Positions 1 through 10,783 are shown, numbered from the stretch's first letter. The stretch is DNA of 64,000 nucleotides from Macropodus opercularis (GCA_030770545.1 CM061109.1:3720001-3784000), one strand, 5' to 3'. Notes: generated from the sequence alone by a model not told the origin. A program made the numbers and translations.

Positions 1-1799
1 GTGAACTATCTACCTCCACATCCAAGTGGAGAAACAGCTGAGAGTCTGGAAATGGAGAGACATGACCTTCTTAATGAGGTTAAGAAGAAGAACAACACAA
101 AGGTGATTCAAGAGAAAATGTCAAAGACATTCTCTTATAGAAGGTTCGAAGTCGTAAGTGGAAGTCCAGCTGCTGATGACTTCAAAGAGAGGTGGCCTGC
201 TTTGTTTTGTGAAAGTGGGGTAGGTGAATCTTTAAAATTATAAAAATATTATGTGCTTTTCTGAGAACTAACATTATTTGATATTACAGTACAGTATATA
301 CAGTAAAGCACATTCCTGTTAAAGTCAGTTAAGTTAAAGCCAAATTAATAATCTTTATTTGGAGTTGATGATTGTAAATAGTTTATATCCATGTCATAAA
401 TTGTACTTTAGCTCTCGACCATTAGCCCATTTTCTAAAGTTGTACATTCTGTTTTTTCAGGAGAATAACCACAATATCTCTGGAGCAGACCTTCATGTAC
501 AACCTAGATAAGTATACACCAAAACTTACTGCCCTGATGAAAGCCAAGGGAGGTGTTTTGGGACCAAGTTGAGGCCCTTCTTGGACAGGCTGAGTGGGGT
601 ATGTCCTGAATGTGGTAGCTTCTGTCTGTCTCTATATATTCCATTTTTCTATTTGCTTGAATTGCTGCTCTGTTTGATTTTGAATTTTCTTCTGTATGAG
701 TAATGATCCACTGTGGTTCTTTCAACAGATGCAAAGCAGTCAGATGAGACGTGACGCTGTTATCCGCAGCCTTATATTATATCTTGGTGAGAAAGAAGAG
801 GAGCTGGGCTGGGAGACACAGCCAGCGTCTCCCAGCCTGGGCTCCGTCCTTCCCCACACGCGTCTGTGAGCATCTCCCGCAGGAGAGAGAGGTGACTTTG
901 TTTTCCTGTCTGCATATTTTCTCATCTCACCACTGAAAATAAATTCATGTTTGATTATTTGAACCTAATGCTGCCTCGGCTTGAATTCCTGAGTTGGGAC
1001 ATCTCTGACCACAACACAAGCAGGAGCAAGTAACCAAATCATCCGGTCCCTGAAACAAAACGAGCCACATTGTTTACTCGAAATGAGGACGATCCTCCTC
1101 ATTTCTTCCTTACTGATATTTACTGGTATTTACTGGTATTTACCACTGCTTCAGATTCAACCATTTGCACACACAAACACTCACAATCAGGTTAGGTTGA
1201 CACACCGGGGGGCATCTTGGAGATTCAATGTCTGGCCCAATGACACTTTCATTGTAATCTGGATTTATCAAGTCGTAGATTTTCCTAGGCTACATTAAAC
1301 TGGCAAGAGGCACAGTCTGTAGCTGAGAGCAACATTAAATCCACATTTTTGCAAGGGCTTACAGTTTGTGTTGTGGATCTAGCTTGTCCCATGATTTAAG
1401 ACTGATTCACTGGTAATGTACAGGTGTTTTCCTTGTTCATTATGCATTATCAACTAAGTTACTTATCAATATAAGACTTAATTTGTGGTATTTTGTACGC
1501 AGGAGGACAGACGCAGCGATGCCTCTCACCACATCCTTAGGATCCTGGTCGTCCATAGAGGAGATGGAGAGGATCCAGTGGACGTATCAATAATTCTGGA
1601 AGGCAAGGAGATGCTTACAGGATGCAGCAGCACTGCTACAGCTTGTTCACTACTTATGGGGCTAATTTATACCCTCAACCTTGCCTACCCCCCTGTACTG
1701 CGTTATACCTTTGAGGTGTTTCAGAAACTTTTTCTGGAACTGGACATGATTAAACTTTCTCCAAAAGTACAAGCTCTTAAGCTTAAGCTGTTAACTTAA
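1..1799 (+). pseudogene. SAMD3-like family pseudogene, 3' exons (copy 1)
   Basis: This is the 3' part of a multi-copy fish protein family usually auto-named sterile alpha motif domain-containing protein 3-like; no SAM domain is visible here and the function is unknown. Inferred exons are 1-219 (donor GTAGGT), 461-598 (acceptor TTTTTTCAG, donor GTATGT), 729 to about 805, and 1503-1799 (acceptor TACGCAG). The first carries KKKNNTKVIQEKMSKTFSYR, a family hallmark. The last is intact and ends with PKVQALKLKLLT and a stop. Exon 461-598 reads TTISLEQTFMYNLDKY and then hits a frameshift and stop near 568-572. The exon at 729 (RRDAVIRSLILYLGEKEEE) is cut off by foreign LTR-like DNA at 806. The locus cannot encode a full protein. 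The exon 461-598 lesion is shared with the copy at 54227, so decay began before duplication. Confidence 0.7.
806..1010 (+). mobile_element. LTR-like fragment replacing an exon end
   Basis: In copy 2 this interval is about 106 bp of ordinary exon and intron; here it is about 205 bp of unrelated sequence. It resembles the 3' half of the LTR at 59221-59834: both have a strong hairpin (arms GGCTGGGAGAC at 807-817 and GTCTCCCAGCC at 827-837), then a similar GC-rich run with CTCCGTCCTTCCCC, then an AATAAA. Similarity is only partial, so the two are relatives and not the same insertion. There is no target duplication. Native sequence is lost, so this is a replacement and not a simple insertion. Confidence 0.6.
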
Positions 1800-2310
1800 A
1801 TGACAGTACTGAACTGTTCAACAGTACTGTCAACGTTTGTCTTTTAGGTGAATTTTAGTTTCTGTGATTGATGTTTGTGGCCATGCTAACATTTTATCTG
1901 TAACTGTTAATGCTTTTAAGGTAAGGCTATTCTAGATCAAAACTTTGAGTAGTGGTGGTAATGTTGGTGGCTGGATTTAGCTTAACATGAACTTTTATTT
2001 TGTACATTTGTGGCATTTCTTTCTGTTTTATTATTTTATTTTGACATGCAAAATTAGCCTTAGCCTCTGTTATTTTGCATCACAGAACAGTAAAACGCTC
2101 AGGGTAGATTTAAGTTATTCTTCATTTTAGAATAAAGCAAATTAAAACTTGCTTTGGTGACTGAGATGGCAAAGGGCTACTGAAAATCTTTGTATCTGTG
2201 TCTTGAAATGAACCGTGTTTAGAAAATACAATGTTTAATTATATTCTATTTTGTGATTTGTGATCAATGTTTATGAAAAAATAAAGATTGATTTTGCAAT
2301 GTAGTACATT
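1800..2310 (+). other. 3' untranslated region of the SAMD3-like pseudogene
   Basis: AT-rich, with no open reading frame of note. Polyadenylation signals AATAAA lie at 2131-2136 and 2280-2285, the second inside a run of A. The interval is preserved almost base for base in copy 2 (55913 to about 56420, signal 56390-56395). Confidence 0.5.
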
Positions 2311-2705
2311 TGGTAACATTTACATAACTATAGTGAGTAAAACAACATCATACAAGTAAATAAATTTAACAGTCAATTAAAAAACAATATAATAAAATGT
2401 ACTCAACTATTAGAACAAGATTTACTTAATATTTTCTTGCTCATGAGGAGCCTGTGGAAAAAAATAAGTGATTTTAATAAAAGTAAATCATTACTTAAGT
2501 AAAATTAGGTAATATTTAATTTGCCTTTTCAATTGTGTTAAGATTAGTAGCAAGTACATTTAACTTTATTCTGGCAGGTAAGCTGTACTTAATATTTTGG
2601 CAGTAAAATGTACTTACAAAGCATAAGCGCAGGATTTTAAGGATTTAATCAAGTAAATCCTACAAATTAGTAAATTTTATTTTAGTGTATAATCTGACAA
2701 TGCTG
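2311..2705. repeat. AT-rich stretch with degenerate AGTAAAT/ATTTACTT motifs
   Basis: At least eight degenerate copies of AAGTAAAT or its complement (for example near 2350, 2420, 2480, 2500, 2555, 2585, 2610 and 2650) sit in A+T-rich DNA with no gene. Copy 2 has the same stretch at about 56421-56815. It may be a decayed minisatellite or a MITE; I cannot assign a family. Confidence 0.4.
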
Positions 2706-2714
2706 TCTCTTCAA

Positions 2715-3110
2715 ACAGTTCCAGTGGCACAAGACCAGGTTGTATGGCCAACGTTCTCACAAGTTTTTAACTATACAAGGACCCCCTGCTAACTGCCATT
2801 CAATATTCCAGCTAGAAACACGACACTGTCCCTGTTTAGATCCACTCATCAGCCTCGTACAAGCTTTTGCCAAATACACAGCCATAGATGATGAGACGAG
2901 ACAATTATTGCAAATATTCCCACCATACACGGTATCATATACAATCACATGCATATGGACATTCCCAACATCAGCAGGACACTTATTCATCCTGTGTGGA
3001 CTGGTTTTGTGATAATATGCAACCTGCATCACTTCCTCTGAATACTACTCAAGCAGATCCAGTTGAAGCCCCACTCAATGATGCAAACATCACACATTCT
3101 GACACATAAA
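2715..3110 (+). other. Unidentified open-frame stretch, possibly retroviral leader or gag
   Basis: Two overlapping plus-strand frames of 90 and 73 codons are open (2740-3012 and 2888-3109), preceded by CTTCAAACAG, a plausible splice acceptor at 2719. I recognise no domain. It lies just upstream of the endogenous-retrovirus relic in the same orientation, so it may belong to it. The duplicate is at 56825-57220 with few changes. Frame preservation carries little weight because the duplication is recent. Confidence 0.25.
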
Positions 3111-3246
3111 ACACCTAAACATTCTGTGGGCCACTCAGGTCTGAACTCCTGACGTGGCCAAACCTAATTTTGAACAAGAAACAAGCCCCTAACTTACTTA
3201 GTTGAGACACTTTGCCCGCATCAGAGGCTTATGTTGAGCCTTTTGC

Positions 3247-3790
3247 GTCCAGCTGCAGGTGGTGGTTGCTCCTTCCATTTTAAAATGGAAGGAGCAAAGA
3301 AATGTCAGCTCAAAAGTGAAGAAAATGACACAAAGCCAACAGGACTAGAAACAGACACGCAGCCGCCACCACATGTTTACATGTAGCAACGTGAACAGTT
3401 TACACTGTTGTCAGATAGAGAACTAGCAGGTCACGTTCACGGAGCTTTCACCCTTGAGATGCAGAAGAACACGACAGATAGAGCACACACAGGAATGATG
3501 ATACTCCCCAGTGCCCACAAACCCGCAGTTAGGGAAAGGACCAAAGAGCAGACAAGAAATATAACTCCAGGATATCCAGATTTATCACTAGGAGATAAGG
3601 GACAAAGATGAGCAGACATTACAATGTACAGATCTGAGAGGAGAGAAACAGATTGTGTATGAGCAGCACTGAGCTATATGGCTCCACTGCTGAGTAAAGC
3701 AGCCCAACAGCAGCACAGATATGTGCCGTGGAATTTCATGGATATGACAGGACTGGTGAACCGTCTTCCAGCTTTAGCTGATGGAGCTGA
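3247..3790 (+). other. 544-bp block present only in copy 1
   Basis: Copy 2 jumps from the equivalent of 3246 directly to the equivalent of 3791 (junction at 57356/57357). The block contains a perfect 32-bp palindrome near its left edge and, near its right end, a short gag-like stretch (NFMDMTGLVNRLPALADGA at about 3733-3790). Because the relic reads across it, it is more likely deleted from copy 2 than inserted in copy 1. Confidence 0.7.
3266..3297. repeat. Perfect 32-bp palindrome
   Basis: The left arm TTGCTCCTTCCATTTT (3266-3281) is followed directly by its exact reverse complement (3282-3297), with no spacer. It lies about 20 bp inside the left breakpoint of the block missing from copy 2. 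Such sequences can extrude cruciforms and are deletion-prone, so it may explain the breakpoint. Confidence 0.9.
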
Positions 3791-5575
3791 CTAGGAGAAC
3801 CGAGAAAGCTCAAGAACCAACTCTTTCTTTCTACTGCACCATGATGCGTGATGGCGATCAGAGTCCACGGACTAGGAACATCAAGGATGGATTCAAGTTC
3901 CAGGCTCAGCACCACACGTCGCTCTCATCATAGGGTTAAGAGATGCAACAGAAAGAATACAACCTACCACACGAGGATTAATGGACCAAGGGAGTAATGA
4001 TCAAAACTAGGAGTATGTGCAACACCCCAATCTTTCCAAAGAAAACCAAACATCAATGACTATAAGTTAGATCAACACTCATTAATGCAATAGTACAGGA
4101 ATAACATCTTACTGCACCAGACCCACACACACTGCTGTCCAACATTCCTCCAGGAATGGGCTGGTATACTGTGATCTTCATCATCTAGATATTCAATCCA
4201 CAACACTGATGTATGTGGTCTATGATGGCATTTTGATCTGCTCAAAAAGTAAAAAGCAGTGTGAAAGACTCAACTGCAGTATTTAAGGCCTTAGCAGCTG
4301 GACGTCATAAGCTCAGTAAAAGCAAGCTGCAGTTCTGTCAGAAAACTGTAGAGTCGTTGGGACGGCAGCTTAGTGGTGAAAAGAGGCTTATAGCACCTTC
4401 TCAGGTAGAAGCTGTTATAAAAGCTCCCCAACCACTAACTCTGGGACAGAAGTTGTCATTTTTGGGGATGGCTGGTTACAGCAGACCCTGGATATGTGAC
4501 TATGCTATGACAGCAGCTCCTTTATGAAACATGAAAAGAGCAGCTGGACAAATAATCGTTCAGCCCCACTTGTGTGGACAGAAGAAGCTAAAGGAGCATT
4601 TCAGAAAAAAAGACCTGCAGACTGCTCCAGCTTTAGCCAATCCTGACTATACGACACCATTTCACCTTTATGTGGCTGAAAGACAAAACTGTGCTGATGC
4701 AAGACTCCCCCACAGGGAAACAGCCCATAGCCTGTTACAGCACTAAGCTTGATAACACTGAGGAGGGACTGACTCCCTGCTGCCAGAGATTGGCAGCAGC
4801 AGCAGCATTTACCCATAAGTAAGCATCAGTTCTAACAGTGGGACACCCTGTGACATTGTATGTATCTCACCAACTGCATGCTATGCTAACTAGTCCTTGA
4901 TTTGTTGTTACACAGGCCAGAAGGACTGGTTATGAAGTGTTACTATCAGGACAAGAACAAACTGTGCAGCGGTGCAACACAATAAATCCCACACGACTGC
5001 ACACAAGAAACACACACATTCATGCAAGTATGAGAGAATTTGTACAACCAACCGATTCCATCAGATTCATTTTGTTTGTGGATGAGTCGTGCGTATGAAA
5101 CAGGAAGGCATGCAGCATGTGGGGCATTTTATAAAGTACAGCTTAGATCAGCCATGTTCAGCACAACTTGCTGATATTAGGGCCAAACAGACACAATCTA
5201 TCCAGACAGTGCATATGGCTATGGAGTGTGTCACATATGGATTTATCCATGCGGCTGGCTCACCTGTAGTGCATGGAGAAGCTGTGGCACAATTGATTCT
5301 CAAGTGCAGCTACCAAAAGAGTTAGAGGGAAAGATTCCTGTTTGTAGTAGTGCAGGTTTAGTAGATGGATGGAAGCTTGTCCAACAGCTGAACCAGACCA
5401 CAAAGCAGCAGCTAAGTTTTTGTATGCAGTGTTTCCCAGATTTGACAATGCCAGATACTATATCATCAGACAAGGGTCCTCACTTTCTGTCAAGTGTGAT
5501 AAGAGAAATGTTTCATATCCCAGGAGCAGCAGGTGATGGGCCCTCAGTCAGATCCTGGTCACCCTGCTCTTGACA
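3650..5575 (+). pseudogene. Endogenous retrovirus gag/pol relic (copy 1)
   Basis: This is a heavily broken retroviral-type polyprotein in plus orientation. Visible in order are: a gag-like fragment (3733-3790); a reverse-transcriptase region whose catalytic box near 4210-4235 is disrupted (LMYVVYDGILIC, lacking the Tyr-x-Asp-Asp core); the RT thumb/connection (4261-4527, with LSFLGMAGYSRPWICDYAM) ended by a stop; a following segment (4531-4746, RDLQTAPALANPDYTTPFHL); an RNase-H-like region (about 5060-5330); and the integrase core end (about 5380-5570, with MPDTISSDKGPHFLSSVIRE). Protease, most of the RT palm and the integrase zinc-binding domain are missing or unreadable. Many stops and frameshifts make it inactive. 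No flanking LTR pair was recognised. Confidence 0.75.
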
Positions 5576-6332
5576 ACCTTGATGTACCTCCACGTACACC
5601 TGTCTGGGGACAAGACCTGTTGGAGGAGGAGAATGTTTCCTATCTTTTCCCTCTGTTCTGTTTGTGTTTGTTGTGCTAACCCTCTCAGGTTTAGCAAGAC
5701 TCTCTCTACGTCCTTTTCTGCTCCTACGTCAGATATTCTTGAAATATTTCCTATTGTGCATCCTCAGTAGAAATTATTATTGTTACTTTTTTTATTATAG
5801 TTAATTTAAATATCATGATTTTTTACTTGTGCAGAAGACAACACCTTGTATTGTTAAAACTACCAGCTAAGAGCAACAGACATTTCCATTTTTGTGCTTT
5901 ACATGGGAAAACATCAACCAATACACCGTGGACACAGAACGACTTTGATTTGTTTTCACATGTATTTTTCAAAATATGTGTAACCCTATGGAAGAAATCT
6001 GGGCCATAAGTCTTCAAAAAATTAACTCCCAAACGAAAACAAGCTATTTGAACCAAAACTATGAAAAACTGTAACCAAAGTTTCTCAATTCAAATATGAG
6101 TAAATTATTATTAAAATAAACGTTATATTTAAAATTGGATGCTATATCTTTATTGATACATAACACCCATCACTGTAATAAAACTGTAATAAAAAGGCAA
6201 ATAAAACTTCTGCCTGGCCGCAGTTGTCAGTTTGCATAAAGACTGCAAAACAATTTAATTGGTATCAACTTGGCTGCTACTGAATCTACAGAACTGGCCT
6301 CTATAGGGTTCAATGTTCCTCCCTAGCGCTCA
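5576..6332. other. Non-coding interval after the retroviral relic
   Basis: The stretch 5576-5745 may be the retroviral tail. From about 5746 the sequence is AT-rich with no recognised family. Short open frames on both strands (5815-6009 plus, 5823-6056 minus) overlap each other and carry no motif I know. The same sequence resumes in copy 2 at 59846, after the LTR inserted there. Confidence 0.4.
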
Positions 6333-6346
6333 GCGCCATCTACTGG
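6333..6346 (-). promoter_or_regulatory. CTCF-like motif (copy 1)
   Basis: GCGCCATCTACTGG agrees with the reverse complement of the vertebrate CTCF core, whose typical form is GCGCCMYCTRSTGG. It is kept exactly in copy 2 at 60432-60445. The match is by eye only. The motif is also common inside dispersed fish repeats, so occupancy is not implied. Confidence 0.45.
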
Positions 6347-6403
6347 CCCATGTAGCTGATTGCTCTAACAAGCACATCATTTACAATCCTCAAAACCTTG
6401 AGG

Positions 6404-6405
<2 letters not shown>

Positions 6406-6466
<61 letters not shown>
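6406..6466. repeat. (CA)n microsatellite, about 30 repeats
   Basis: This is an uninterrupted CA run. The orthologous run in copy 2 (60505-60525) has only about 10 repeats, so the length has diverged since the duplication. Confidence 0.97.
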
Positions 6467-6468
<2 letters not shown>

Positions 6469-6693
6469 GTGTGACTTATTTTCACTTTTCTCTCCTGAAT
6501 TGCACCATGAACCTCTCATAATGACTTTTACCTACTTTTATTGCATTACCTCTATTTACACATAGTTACATTTAAATGCGAGTTTCAGACAGAAAGTCAG
6601 TGTCTGGCAGAACTACAAAAAATCCCAAACATCTAAAACATGCAGAGAAACTCCACATCTGCTGTTTTTGTAGCTTTATACATCAAAGATATA

Positions 6694-7089
6694 TCAAAAC
6701 TCTTTATGAGCATGACATTTCTTATCTAGTAAACTCCTAAATCGAAACATATCAGCTAAACACAGCTGTGAGATAAATGTGGAGCACTTTGTTTTTCTGA
6801 ACTGTCGTAAAGTGAAGAGGAGAGTGAAAACAAAACTTCTACCAACCTCTAAGTATCTGCATATGAAGCCGTACTTGTTTAGGTAATAGATCAGCTCCCA
6901 CCACTGCCTGTTTTCTGCAGTGAAAGCAAGATTCAGTGGCGAACTGCTAACATCACCTGGTGGTGTTAATGTGCAAGTATCAGCTACACAACCAGCTGCT
7001 ACTCTTGGACAACTTGCTGTGTTTTGGCACCTGTGGATCGGTTTAGGCTGACGCTGAAGCAATTTATTATTGGTTATTTTAACTAGCAT
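6694..7089 (-). CDS. Unassigned 131-codon open frame (weak)
   Basis: A minus-strand ATG-initiated frame, duplicated at 60753-61148 with very few changes. The middle part (PLNLAFTAENRQWWELIYYL) faintly recalls an ankyrin-like helix pair but this is not enough to assign a domain. A GTTGGT follows the segment ending CRYLE, so only 6870-7089 might be exon. I see no promoter, partner exon or polyadenylation signal. Chance is the leading explanation. Confidence 0.12.
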   Translation of the reverse strand: MLVKITNNKLLQRQPKPIHRCQNTASCPRVAAGCVADTCTLTPPGDVSSSPLNLAFTAENRQWWELIYYLNKYGFICRYLEVGRSFVFTLLFTLRQFRKTKCSTFISQLCLADMFRFRSLLDKKCHAHKEF

Positions 7090-8489
7090 TAAAATAAGCA
7101 GATGTTTTTAATGTTGTGGCTGTTTCTCTGATGTCATTGGTTGTCATGACATAACTAGACTAGAACCATAAATACCACATCAGGTCTTACACAGAGTACT
7201 TATAATTAATCTAAATACCAGACAGGACATGATGCAATTAACAATTAACAGGCTTGTGCATTGGATTCAAATGGAAAATGTTTATTTCACCTAACATTAA
7301 ACCACAAGTCTTTTCAAGTCAAGTGAAATTGTTGCAGTTTGCCATGACACTGCTCATGTACTGACACTCACGCATTACACAGTTTCATGGAAAATCGAAG
7401 GCACGATGAAGAATCTGAATCATGAAGGCAAACAATGCTCTGCCGTGTTTCAGGTGGAGGTGATCTGTTGTGCGGTATCACGATAGCTGGAGACGATGAA
7501 CCCAACGCAGCATGTCCTGGATGGGAAGAGGTCACACAAAAAAAACATTCACCCATCAGGGGGCAGTCTTCACTGACAGATGGTGTGATCTCAGTAGAAG
7601 TGCACAGTTTGACATGATACATGTTGCTTGCTATTACCAAACAGTGATATACATCACTGACAGGTTTATAAAGCTTCCATCAACATCTATACTTGGGTTA
7701 GCAGATTTGGCTTTTTTTGATCCATTTCTCTTTGCTCCAACTCCTGGATTCTGGGGAGAGTATTTAAAGTTTTAACTTACCCGCAGTAAAAGCTCCCTCA
7801 CAGTCTTGAAATGTTTCTACGTGGGACAATGAGTCATAAGCATGAGAGAGAAGATTCCAACAGGATGTGGGATGAGAATGAAGCTATGATTAAAAGTACT
7901 TATACTTTCTGAAAGGTCTAGAAAAATTCTGTATTTACTGTCTAAATTAATCAAATCCTGCATCTCTGGTGGCGTGGTGGTGCATCAACCTATGACACAG
8001 GTAGTTTGCACATTTAGGAAGGTTCAATCTGTGGCACTTCTGTTCTCCAGCCAGCTGAGGCAATGTCTCTTGGGACTTTGTAGCTGGTTCATGGAACACA
8101 GGTGTCATTTCATGTATCTGATTAATCAGGTTGAATTCTGGTTAGTCAGCGTCTTGCTTTTGTATTCTGGTTATTAGAGACCATCTTGCTCTGTACTTAG
8201 TCAGGTAGGATTTTGTTTTATAGACTAATTGTTATTGTATTTATCCTCATAGCGAGTGACTATAGTTAGTTGTTAGTTGCTAGTTGTTTGTTTATTAAAG
8301 ACAATATTCCTGTTGAATCACAACCAGCCTTCCAGTGTCTGCTTTCTTGTTTGTCACACATTCGCAGGTTTTGGAGTAGCGTATATTCCTATTCAGATGA
8401 TGTCTTTTTGGTTAAAATGCTTCTGTCCCAGCATTTTAAATATGTCAAGTTAAACTTTTTTATCTAAAAATGAATTGAATTTCACTAAA
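7090..8489. other. Non-coding interval, no recognised gene
   Basis: Short overlapping frames occur on both strands (for example 7368-7640 minus, 7974-8177 plus) without known motifs. Copy 2 (61149-62610) matches closely except for 62 extra bases at 61955-62016. No repeat family was recognised. Confidence 0.5.
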
Positions 8490-8856
8490 TTTAAAACTTA
8501 TACTGCATGAAAATGATCACTGAAAAAGACAATAAAACTGAAAAGCTGACGTGGCCTTTTCTAGGGATAACAGTAAGTATCACAGCAACAAATTGGTGTC
8601 ATGGATCACATTAAAAATACAACTTCGAATGTACAACAGATGAAGAAATGCACAATTATAATAAGAAGAACTTGATGTTTGACACTGACAGGTACTGACA
8701 CCAATGATGTAAAAATGAAATCCAGGCAGGGGACCACAGTGATGGCCCTACTTCTTTACCTGATTATTAACATCCCATTGAAAGGAAGAGACATCTCAGT
8801 CTCAACTGCCACTGCAGGAGTGTACTTGTGTGTCACCTGGAATTGTGAGTCAAATG

Positions 8857-9142
8857 ACTCCACAACACACCAACATGACTGGAAAGCATGTTTATAGTGT
8901 GATGTGTGCCGTGCGGTGAACATGTTGCATATAGGTTATTTTATTTTCTTTTTCTTTTTCCTTTTGGAACTTCTTCGCACTTATGTCCATACATGTACAT
9001 ACTGTCAAACAATTTTACTCTTTTTCTTTTTGTAATTATTGTAATCCTTTTATTCTGTCTGTAATTATGCTGCTGCTGGGTCATCAGAATTTCCCCATTG
9101 CGGGATAAATAAAGTCCTATCTATCTATCTATCTATCTATCT
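8857..9142 (+). mobile_element. 286-bp retroposon with (TATC)n tail, copy 1 only
   Basis: Copy 2 and the inverted R1 both lack this piece. It is bounded by a 5-bp target duplication AAATG (8852-8856 and 9143-9147). The 3' end reads GAATTTCCCCATTGCGGGAT, then AATAAA, then (CTAT)n at about 9117-9142. This ending is familiar from dispersed fish retroposons. It is a short SINE or a 5'-truncated LINE, read on the plus strand; I do not name the family. It most likely inserted after the segmental duplication. Confidence 0.85.
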
Positions 9143-9207
9143 AAATGTCTGTCACCTGGAATTCAGTGGAAAAACAAAAACACAACAGATAGAGACCATA
9201 TCTTTAC

Positions 9208-9497
9208 AGATTAAGAAGCTGTAAGTAAGTAAGTATCAGCATCAATAGGTGCTTAAAATGTCCTCATCTGCCTGAGCATGTTTTTCCATCCTGTCTACTG
9301 TAGTGAGTAAGTGTGGAACCTCAACTACCTACTCACTACCCTTCAGACAACTTCACCTGGATGAATGAGAATCTCCACAGACAACTACAGACATTGTTTC
9401 TACCATAGCCCCAAGTACAAACCAGAGCACGTTGCTAACTTGTAACACATTCAGGCATAAGTTAATAAATAAAGGCAAAACAAGATATACACTTCAT
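9208..9497 (+). repeat. 290-bp direct repeat, left flank of the L2
   Basis: It starts AGATTAAGAAGCTG and ends ATATACACTTCAT. It matches 11374-11663 base for base apart from about two differences. Both copies abut the L2 exactly, so this is the left target-site duplication. The inverted R1 carries this sequence once. Confidence 0.92.
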
Positions 9498-10783
9498 CTT
9501 GAAAAAAACGTAGCTAAACAATTATGTGACCACTTGCGTAGAAATGACCTATATGAAGATTTCCAGTCAGGATTCAGATTACATCATAGCACAGAAACAG
9601 CTCTGATTAGAGTCACTAATGATCTTCTCACAGCTTCAGACAATGGTCTAGTTTCTGTACTTGTCCTGTTAGATCTTAGTGCAGCATTTGATACGATAGA
9701 TCACAAGATTCTATTGCAGAGACTGGAACATAGCTTTGGGATTAAAGGAAAAGCACTGGGATGGTTTAAGTCTTATCTGTTGAACAGATTCCAATTCGTC
9801 CATGTTCATGATCAATCTTCCATCCGCACAGGAATTAACTTTGGAGTTCCACAGGGTTCTGTGCTTGGTCCAATACTTTTCAGTCTTTACATGTCTCCCC
9901 TTGGTAATATTATTAGAAAACATTCTATAAATTTCCACTGCTATGCAGATGATACTCAGTTATATTTGTCCATGAAACCAGAGGAAACAAACCAATTAGT
10001 CAAACTTCAGACTTGTTTAAATGATATCAAATCCTGGATGTCCCATAACTTTCTACAACTGAATTCAGATAAAACTGAGGTTATTATAATTGGTGCTAAA
10101 AACCAGAGAGACTCTTTATTGAATCAGATTGTTACTCTGGATGACATAACGTTAGCTTCAAGTTCTACTGTGAGGAACCTTGGTGTCATTGTTGACCAAG
10201 ATCTGTCCTTTACACCATATAATAAAGAAATCTCTAGAACCGCCTACTTCCACCTGAGGAATATTGCTAAAATTAGGAGCATCCTCTCACAGAGTGATGC
10301 TGAAAAATTAATCCATGCATTTGTTACCTCTAGGCTTGACTACTGTAACTCGCTACTCATAGGTTGTCCCAATAACTCTTTGAAAATCCTCCAATTAATT
10401 CAAAATGCTGCAGCCAGAGTCTGACTGGACTTAGGAAGCGAGATCACATTTCTCCAACATTAGCTTCTCTGCATTGGCTCCCTGTCAAAACTAGGATAGA
10501 ATTCAAAATTCTTCTCCTCACCTACAAAGCTCTTCATAATAAAGCTCCATCTTATCTTAAAGACCTCATCGCTCCTTATGCTCCCAACAGAACGCTTCGT
10601 TCTCAGAGCGCTGGTCTGCTTGTGGTTCCTAGAGTTTCTAAATGTAGAACAGGAGGCAGAGCATTTAGCTACCAAGCTCCTCTCCTATGGAACCAGCTTC
10701 CAGTCCAGGTTCGAGAAGCAGACACCCTCTCTAGTTTTAAAACTAGGCTTAAAACCTTTCTTTTTGACAAAGCGTATAGTTAG
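9498..10783 (+). pseudogene. L2 reverse transcriptase (C-terminal part of ORF2, one frameshift)
   Basis: This encodes the polymerase of a non-LTR retrotransposon, which primes cDNA synthesis at a nicked target. The frame 9432-10424 includes about 22 codons of flanking DNA; L2 sequence starts at 9498. Visible motifs: LLDLSAAFDTIDH (motif A with catalytic Asp), GVPQGSVLGPILFSLYMSPL (motif B) and HCYADDTQLYLS (motif C, Asp-Asp pair). A stop appears at 10422-10424. A one-base loss there shifts the frame, and the remaining C-terminal part (with SLHWLPV and ending DKAYS) is open to a stop at 10781-10783. The endonuclease domain is missing through 5' truncation. The element is dead but looks young. 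Confidence 0.93.

Larger units (their letters stand above)
8490..9497 (+). repeat. Segment R1 (inverted diverged copy at 46330-49243)
   Basis: The reverse complement of this segment is found in pieces on the right side of the satellite. The 8490-8720 part corresponds to 48999-49243 and the 8720-9497 part to about 46408-47007, with a further 11664-11740 corresponding to 46330-46408. The inverted copy is visibly more diverged than the two recent duplicates. It lacks both the retroposon at 8857-9142 and the L2, and it carries a 2-kb insertion and a piggyBac of its own. R1 is also present in copy 2 (62611-63327). Confidence 0.85.
1..10170 (+). repeat. Segmental duplication, copy 1 (partner 54227-64000)
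   Basis: Base 1 aligns with 54227, and collinear near-identity continues to 10170, which matches the window end at 64000. Sparse substitutions are visible, of the order of one or two per hundred bases by eye. The offset drifts from 54226 to 53830 through indels: an LTR fragment replacing 806-1010, a 544-bp block at 3247-3790, a 113-bp block at 5044-5156, a retroposon at 8857-9142, and in the partner an LTR at 59221-59834 and 62 bp at 61955-62016. Both outer borders lie outside the window. The copies have the same orientation, which fits a tandem duplication with a unit near 54 kb. Confidence 0.95.

Noticed and set aside
504..734. Minus-strand 76-codon frame (also 54730-54960)
   Set aside because: Antisense shadow of the SAMD3-like exon at 461-598 and its intron.
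2757..3032. Minus-strand 91-codon frame
   Set aside because: Antisense of the 2740-3012 frame; no motif and no independent evidence.
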